DNA of 12,674 bases from Anaerolineales bacterium (GTDB taxonomy: Bacteria; Chloroflexota; Anaerolineae; Anaerolineales; UBA6663): NCBI GenBank assembly GCA_016789165.1, contig JAEURL010000076.1:1-12674 (forward strand), given 5' to 3'. The notes under the pieces are model-generated. The model saw only the letters and a list, made by a program, of their open reading frames with translations. It ran no database searches and was not told the DNA's origin. Numbering within the stretch: position 1 is the stretch's first letter; every line of letters begins with the position of its first letter. Shown here piece after piece: positions 8,882 to 12,674 of this stretch. The position numbers and the translations under genes were made by a program.

Positions 8882-9872
8882 GACCTCCAACGGCCGCGCC
8901 GCGGCCGACGTCCTGCTGCGCGTCGAGAACCTGAAGAAACATTTCCCCATCCGGCGCGGCCTGCTCATGCGCCAGGTGGGCGCGGTGAAAGCCGTGGACG
9001 GCGTCTCCTTCGACGTGCGCCGCGGCGAGACCCTGGGCCTGGTGGGCGAGAGCGGCTGCGGCAAATCCACCACCGGGCGCGTGATCCTGCAGCTGTACCC
9101 GGCCACCGCCGGCCAGGTGACGTTTGAAGGCCAGAACCTGACCGAGCTCACCGGCGAGGCCCTGCGCCAGATGCGGCGCAAGATGCAGATGATCTTCCAG
9201 GACCCATACGCCTCGCTCAACCCGCGCATGACCGTGGGCGACATCATCGGCGAGGCCCTGGAGATCCACGGGGTGGCCGAGGGCAAGGCCAAGGTGGAGC
9301 GCGTCCAGGAACTGCTCAAAGTGGTGGGCCTCAACCCCTTCTTCGTCAACCGCTTCCCGCACGAGTTCTCCGGCGGCCAGCGCCAGCGCATCGGCATCGC
9401 CCGCGCCCTGGCCCTGCAGCCGTCCTTCATCGTCTGCGACGAGCCGATTTCGGCCCTGGACGTCTCGATCCAGGCCCAGGTGGTGAACCTGCTGGAGGAC
9501 CTGCAGAAGGAGCGCGGCCTGACCTATCTGTTCATCGCCCATGACCTGAGCATGGTGCGGCACATCGCCGACCGCGTGGCCGTGATGTACCTGGGCCGGG
9601 TGGTGGAGTTGACCGACAAGCAGACGCTGTACAACTCGCCCCTGCACCCGTACAGCCAAGCCCTGCTCTCGGCGGTGCCGGTGCCGGACCCGGCGGTGGA
9701 GGAGAAGCGCCAGCGCGTGATCCTCACCGGCGACGTGCCGAGCCCGGCCAACCCGCCCGCGGGCTGCACCTTCCACACGCGTTGCCCGCTGGCGGAAGCT
9801 CGCTGTAAAGCGGAGGCCCCGGCCTGGCGTGAGGCGCAGCCCGGCCACTGGGTGGCCTGCCATTTGGTTTAG
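8871..9872 (+). CDS. dppF: dipeptide/oligopeptide ABC importer ATPase, DppF/OppF type
   Basis: A 333-aa partner ATPase. Walker A is GESGCGKS (59-66, K65), Q-loop Q110, signature FSGGQ (166-170), Walker B ends CDEP (D190, E191) and switch H224. The N-terminal HFPIRRGLLMRQVGAVKAVD (24-43) is typical of the F-type subunit, which has a longer segment before strand 2 than the D-type. The C-terminal oligopeptide extension (HPYSQALLSAVP, 259-270) leads to cysteines C299, C305, C312 and C330, mirroring the D subunit. Both ATP sites appear intact. The ATG at 8871 is chosen because GGGGGGAG lies about eight bases upstream. An in-frame ATG at 8847 would add eight residues inside the preceding gene without family support. 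The 11-bp overlap implies coupled synthesis of the two ATPases. A 148-bp gap with a hairpin follows before the binding-protein gene. Confidence 0.93.
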
Positions 9873-9888
9873 CGGCCCCAGCCGGGCC

Positions 9889-9918
9889 GCGGCGGCCTTC
9901 ATGAGGGAAGGCGGCCGC
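9889..9918 (+). other. hairpin after the DppF-like gene
   Basis: GCGGC (9889-9893) and GCCTTC (9895-9900) pair with GAAGGC (9907-9912) and GCCGC (9914-9918) across one G-G mismatch, with loop ATGAGG. No T-run follows. It starts 17 bp after the dppF stop and could be a 3'-end stabiliser or partial stop between the ATPase genes and the binding-protein gene. Confidence 0.4.
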
Positions 9919-9938
9919 CCCGCCCAGCCGGCCATACT

Positions 9939-9948
9939 AAGGAGGTGA
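9939..9948 (+). promoter_or_regulatory. orphan perfect Shine-Dalgarno sequence upstream of the binding-protein gene
   Basis: AAGGAGGTGA is fully complementary to the usual 3' end of bacterial 16S rRNA, yet no ATG lies 5-12 bases downstream. The binding-protein ATG is 73 bp further on and has its own GAGGAGG (10004-10010). The embedded GTG at 9945 opens only a shadow frame. It may be a ribosome stand-by or pausing site, a relic, or chance. Confidence 0.35.
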
Positions 9949-10020
9949 CGCCCAGCGCCGATACGCAACCCCGACCCCCTGCTTGCTATCCGTATTCTCT
10001 TTTGAGGAGGAGAGGCTCCA

Positions 10021-11865
10021 ATGTTAAGTGCCAAGCGTCTGTCGACGGCTTTCGGCCTGCTCGCGGCCCTCAGCATGGTGCTGAGCGCGTGCGCGCCGTC
10101 GGCCACCCCCACCCCGCAGGTCATCGTCCAGACCCAGATCGTCGAAGTGCAGGGGACGCCCCAGGTGCAGGAAGTGGTCATCACGGCCACGCCCGAGGCG
10201 GTCGCCCCGGTGGAGAAGGAAAAGGTTCTGCGCATCAACCTCGGCACCTGGCCGGATGTGATCGACCCGCAGAAGTCGTCCTTCGTCAACGAGATCGCGC
10301 ACCTCAAGCTGATTTACGAAGGCCTGACCAAGTTCAACACCAAGCTGGAGACCGTGCCCGGCAATGCCGAGTCCTGGGCCTACAGCGACGATTTGATGAC
10401 CCTGACCTTCACCCTGCGCGACGGCCTGAAGTACAGCGACGGCTCGCTGCTCAACGCCAAGCGCTATGAGTACGCCCTCCAGCGCAATATCAACCCGGAC
10501 ACCGCCGGCGAGTACGCCTCCATCACCGACGAAATCCTGGGCGCGCCGGAATGGCGCGGCTGCGACGCCGCCACGGAAGGCGCCTGCGACGCGGCCGCCG
10601 CGGTGGTGGCCGAGAGCGTCAAGGCCACCCACGCCGACGGCACGGCCTGCGCCGACTACGAGGACGCGGCCTGCAATACCCTGACCCTCAAGCTCTCCAA
10701 GCCGGCCCCCTATTTCCATACCATCATGGGCATCTGGGTGGCTTTCCCGGCTAAGGAAGAGAATATCGCCGAGGGCGGCGACGACTGGTGGACCTCGTCC
10801 AAGTACCAAGTCGGCAACGGCCCCTTCGTGTGGACGTCGCTCGAGCCGGCCGTGCGCTCGCTCTTCACGCCCAACGCCAACTACTGGCAGGGCTCGCCCA
10901 AGGTCAGCATCGAGTACAGCTACATCGTCGACAGCGCTGTGGCCTTCGAGGCTTACAAGAACAACGAATTCGACATCGTCGCCTCGGCCAGCGAGGACTT
11001 CGACGCCATCGAGGCCGACCCCGACCTGAAGGCCCAGCACCTGGTCTACGCCGGCTCCTGCACCACCGTCATCAAGCTCGGCCTGAAGGGCATCTATACG
11101 GATCCCAGCGGCCAGCAGTACGATTCGCCGTTCAACGATCCCAAGGTCCGCGAGGCCTTCTACTATGCCTTCGACGCCGAGGGCTGGGCTCAGGACGTGG
11201 ACGCCAACCTGAGCACCCCCACCTGGACCTGGATCCCGCCCGGGTATCCTGGCTATGACGCCGAGGCCAACGCCGCGCCGCAGTTCGACCCCGAGAAGGC
11301 CAAGGCGGCCCTGGCCGCTTCCTCCTACGGCGGCCCCGATGCCCTGAACGCCCTGGGCCTCAAGCTGACCTACGGCCAGAGCGCCCGCAACCAGCAGCGC
11401 TCCGAGTGGCTGGTGGCCAATTACAAAGAAGTCCTGGGCATCGACATCGCCCTCGACCCGATCGACTCCACCACCTTCACGGCCATCACCAAGGATCCGG
11501 CCACCTTCCCGCTGCTGGCCCGCCAGGGCTGGTGCGCGGATTACCCGGACCCGCAGAACTGGCTGAGCGTCTACTGGCGCTCCGACACGACCTTTGCCCA
11601 GCGCCAGGGCTGGGAAAACGCCGAGTTTGACGCGCTGGTGAACGCCGCCGACGTCGAACCGGATCCCGCCAAGCGCATGGACCTGTACATGCAGGCCCAG
11701 CGGCTGCTGCTCTCCCAGTTCCCGTCCGCGTTCGGCTACAACAACAAGAACCACTTCCTGGTCAAGCCGTGGGTGCTGGGCGTCACCACCACCCCGCAGG
11801 ACTCCGGCTGGGCCGGCGAGCAAGACGTGATGTCGCTGGACATCGACACCTCGATGATCCCGTAA
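10021..11865 (+). CDS. peptide-type ABC solute-binding lipoprotein (SBP family 5, DppA/OppA-like)
   Basis: A 614-aa extracellular receptor of the importer. Residues 1-23 form a lipoprotein signal peptide with lipobox LSAC and lipidated C24. A T/P/Q/V-rich tether (about 25-65) then leads to the family 5 binding fold. Supporting motifs are the start of the domain (VLRINLGTWPDVIDPQKSS, from 69), the LTFTLRDGLKYSDGSLLNA block (127-146), and WCADYPDPQNW (504-514), a hallmark of OppA/DppA-like proteins. An insert around 174-218 (GAPEWRGC to ACNT) carries C181, C189, C210 and C218; C347 and C505 are also present. The ATG at 10021 has purine-rich GAGGAGGAGAGG upstream. GGAG (10009-10012) can pair with CTCC (10016-10019) and might partly mask the ribosome site. 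The gene lies between the ATPase and permease genes, with stem-loops on both sides. Bound ligand is uncertain: peptides are usual, but family 5 proteins also bind sugars, nickel or heme. Confidence 0.93.
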   Translation: MLSAKRLSTAFGLLAALSMVLSACAPSATPTPQVIVQTQIVEVQGTPQVQEVVITATPEAVAPVEKEKVLRINLGTWPDVIDPQKSSFVNEIAHLKLIYEGLTKFNTKLETVPGNAESWAYSDDLMTLTFTLRDGLKYSDGSLLNAKRYEYALQRNINPDTAGEYASITDEILGAPEWRGCDAATEGACDAAAAVVAESVKATHADGTACADYEDAACNTLTLKLSKPAPYFHTIMGIWVAFPAKEENIAEGGDDWWTSSKYQVGNGPFVWTSLEPAVRSLFTPNANYWQGSPKVSIEYSYIVDSAVAFEAYKNNEFDIVASASEDFDAIEADPDLKAQHLVYAGSCTTVIKLGLKGIYTDPSGQQYDSPFNDPKVREAFYYAFDAEGWAQDVDANLSTPTWTWIPPGYPGYDAEANAAPQFDPEKAKAALAASSYGGPDALNALGLKLTYGQSARNQQRSEWLVANYKEVLGIDIALDPIDSTTFTAITKDPATFPLLARQGWCADYPDPQNWLSVYWRSDTTFAQRQGWENAEFDALVNAADVEPDPAKRMDLYMQAQRLLLSQFPSAFGYNNKNHFLVKPWVLGVTTTPQDSGWAGEQDVMSLDIDTSMIP

Positions 11866-11885
11866 GACAACGCCCGCGTTCGTGT

Positions 11886-11919
11886 GCGAGGCCTCCCGGG
11901 CCAGCCCGGGAGGCCTCGC
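11886..11919 (+). other. 15-bp perfect stem-loop after the binding-protein gene
   Basis: GCGAGGCCTCCCGGG (11886-11900), loop CCAG, CCCGGGAGGCCTCGC (11905-11919): 15 uninterrupted pairs, starting 20 bp after the stop at 11865. No T-run follows, so it is not a standard intrinsic terminator. In importer operons, such a structure after the binding-protein gene can protect upstream mRNA or lower permease expression, giving excess receptor; that role is inferred here. Confidence 0.65.
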
Positions 11920-11938
11920 CTCGGCGTGCGCTGTGGCC

Positions 11939-11967
11939 TGGGGCGAAACCCAAGCGGCTTCGCCCCA
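11939..11967 (+). other. second stem-loop before the permease gene
   Basis: TGGGGCGAA (11939-11947) and TTCGCCCCA (11959-11967) form a 9-bp perfect stem with an 11-nt loop, 19 bp after the 15-bp hairpin and 53 bp before the permease ATG. No T-run follows. The two hairpins together occupy most of the 155-bp gap. Confidence 0.5.
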
Positions 11968-12020
11968 CGTCAGAGGGTACGCCGCGCCCAGCGGTGCCCC
12001 CCGGTTGAGGGAGAACAGGT

Positions 12021-12674
12021 ATGGTCACTTTCATTATCCGCCGGCTGATCCTGCTGGTGCCCGTGATGTTCCTGGTGGGCCTGGTGACCTTCGTCTTGAT
12101 GCGGGCCGCCCCCGGCAGCCCGTGGGACACCAACGCCGAGCGCCGGCAGGTGGACGAGATCACCCAGAAGCGCCTGAACACTTACTACGGGCTCGATAAG
12201 CCCATGTGGCGCCAGTTCGTGGGCTACATGATTGGCGACTTCAACGAGAAGGGCGAGTTTGTATGCGGCTTCATGTGCGGGCGCATGGGCCCCTCCTACC
12301 GCCAGCGCGGCCGGCAGGTGGAGAACATCCTGTTTGACGCGCCGGAGGACGGCAGCTTCTGGGAAAGCAAGTTCGGGTACTCGGCCCGCCTGGGCGGGCT
12401 GGCCCTGGCGATCGCCGTTGTGGTGGGCATCCCGCTGGGCGTCATCTCGGCCCTGCGGCAGAACACGCTGGCCGATTACATCAGCATGTTCATCGCCACC
12501 TCGGGCGTCTCCCTGCCCAACATCGTACTGGGCATCTTCTTCATCATCATCTTCGCCTCCTGGCTGGGCTGGGTGGACGTGGCCCCCAAGAACTGGGATC
12601 AGATCGGGGTGTGGGTCCTGCCGGCCGTGGTGCTGAGCTTCGGCACCCTGGCCTTCACCACCCGCCTGACGCGC
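12021..12674 (+). CDS. dppB: peptide ABC importer permease, DppB/OppB type, C-terminus cut by the window edge
   Basis: An open frame runs from the ATG at 12021 to the window end, giving 218 residues with no stop. The first membrane helix is about 5-28 (FIIRRLILLVPVMFLVGLVT), followed by the family's RAAPGSPW (28-35) and YGLDKPMWRQF (56-66). The permease core starts near 119 with GYSARLGGLALAIAVVVGIPLGVISAL, and hydrophobic helices follow at about 155-184 and 197-214. About 45 residues (73-118) between helix 1 and the core are external and contain C82 and C86 (C-x3-C) before GPSYRQRGRQV (90-100), which corresponds to the conserved Gly-Pro-Ser block of DppB. GAGGGAG lies seven bases before the ATG. 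The missing C-terminal third should include the EAA loop that contacts the ATPases. A DppC-like gene is expected downstream. Confidence 0.92.
   Translation, partial: MVTFIIRRLILLVPVMFLVGLVTFVLMRAAPGSPWDTNAERRQVDEITQKRLNTYYGLDKPMWRQFVGYMIGDFNEKGEFVCGFMCGRMGPSYRQRGRQVENILFDAPEDGSFWESKFGYSARLGGLALAIAVVVGIPLGVISALRQNTLADYISMFIATSGVSLPNIVLGIFFIIIFASWLGWVDVAPKNWDQIGVWVLPAVVLSFGTLAFTTRLTR

Noticed and set aside
9945..10469. GTG-started frame after the perfect Shine-Dalgarno sequence
   Set aside because: The GTG lies within the Shine-Dalgarno sequence itself, and the 174-aa product is an out-of-frame shadow of the receptor gene with no motif.
10024..11823. 599-aa minus-strand open frame opposite the receptor gene
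   Set aside because: Antisense shadow rich in Gly/Val/Arg. The plus strand encodes a lipobox and a family 5 binding protein.

Overview
The window is very GC-rich and most likely comes from a member of the phylum Chloroflexota (Anaerolineae-like). The best taxonomic clue is the peptide-binding lipoprotein at 10021-11865. Just after its lipobox it carries a T/P/Q/V-rich tether (TPTPQVIVQTQIV...) of a kind I associate with Chloroflexota lipoproteins. A probable F420-dependent oxidoreductase and a DUF1028 protein fit but do not prove it. No rRNA, tRNA, CRISPR array or mobile element was seen.

Left half, minus strand (read right to left from 5788 to 1): a MarR-family repressor overlaps by 4 bp a small deazaflavin (F420)-type nitroreductase-family protein. 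After a 127-bp gap come two half-size ABC exporter subunits (660 and 687 aa). Their nucleotide-binding motifs are complementary in the way expected of an asymmetric heterodimer. A good intrinsic terminator at 575-610 closes this unit. A DUF1028 gene, cut by the left edge of the window, follows with its own ribosome site and possible -10 box.

Middle (5789-7505): a 158-bp divergent intergenic region separates the MarR unit from a plus-strand pair, a TetR-family regulator and an extended-SDR/NAD-dependent epimerase-type protein that overlap by 4 bp. A perfect 9-2-9 palindrome just upstream of tetR lies at the predicted transcription start and is the likely autoregulatory operator. An imperfect dyad over the proposed marR promoter may be the MarR operator. 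Together the two arms look like a small stress or xenobiotic-response locus, with two sensors, two redox enzymes and a heterodimeric exporter. The shared purpose is inference.

Right half, plus strand (7506-12674): a 380-bp non-coding stretch holds hairpins after the SDR gene, a perfect TATAAT and a roughly 235-nt leader with several stem-loops. It precedes a dipeptide/oligopeptide ABC importer operon in the order ATPase (DppD-like), ATPase (DppF-like), lipoprotein solute-binding protein, permease (DppB-like, cut by the right edge). Strong stem-loops without U-tracts follow the second ATPase gene and the binding-protein gene, and may set subunit ratios. A second permease (DppC-like) would be expected just beyond the window.

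No wholly new system is evident. The most interesting points are the exporter's asymmetric sites and enlarged external loops, the divergent two-regulator control region, the structured importer leader, an orphan perfect Shine-Dalgarno sequence, and cysteine-bearing inserts in the importer's external parts.
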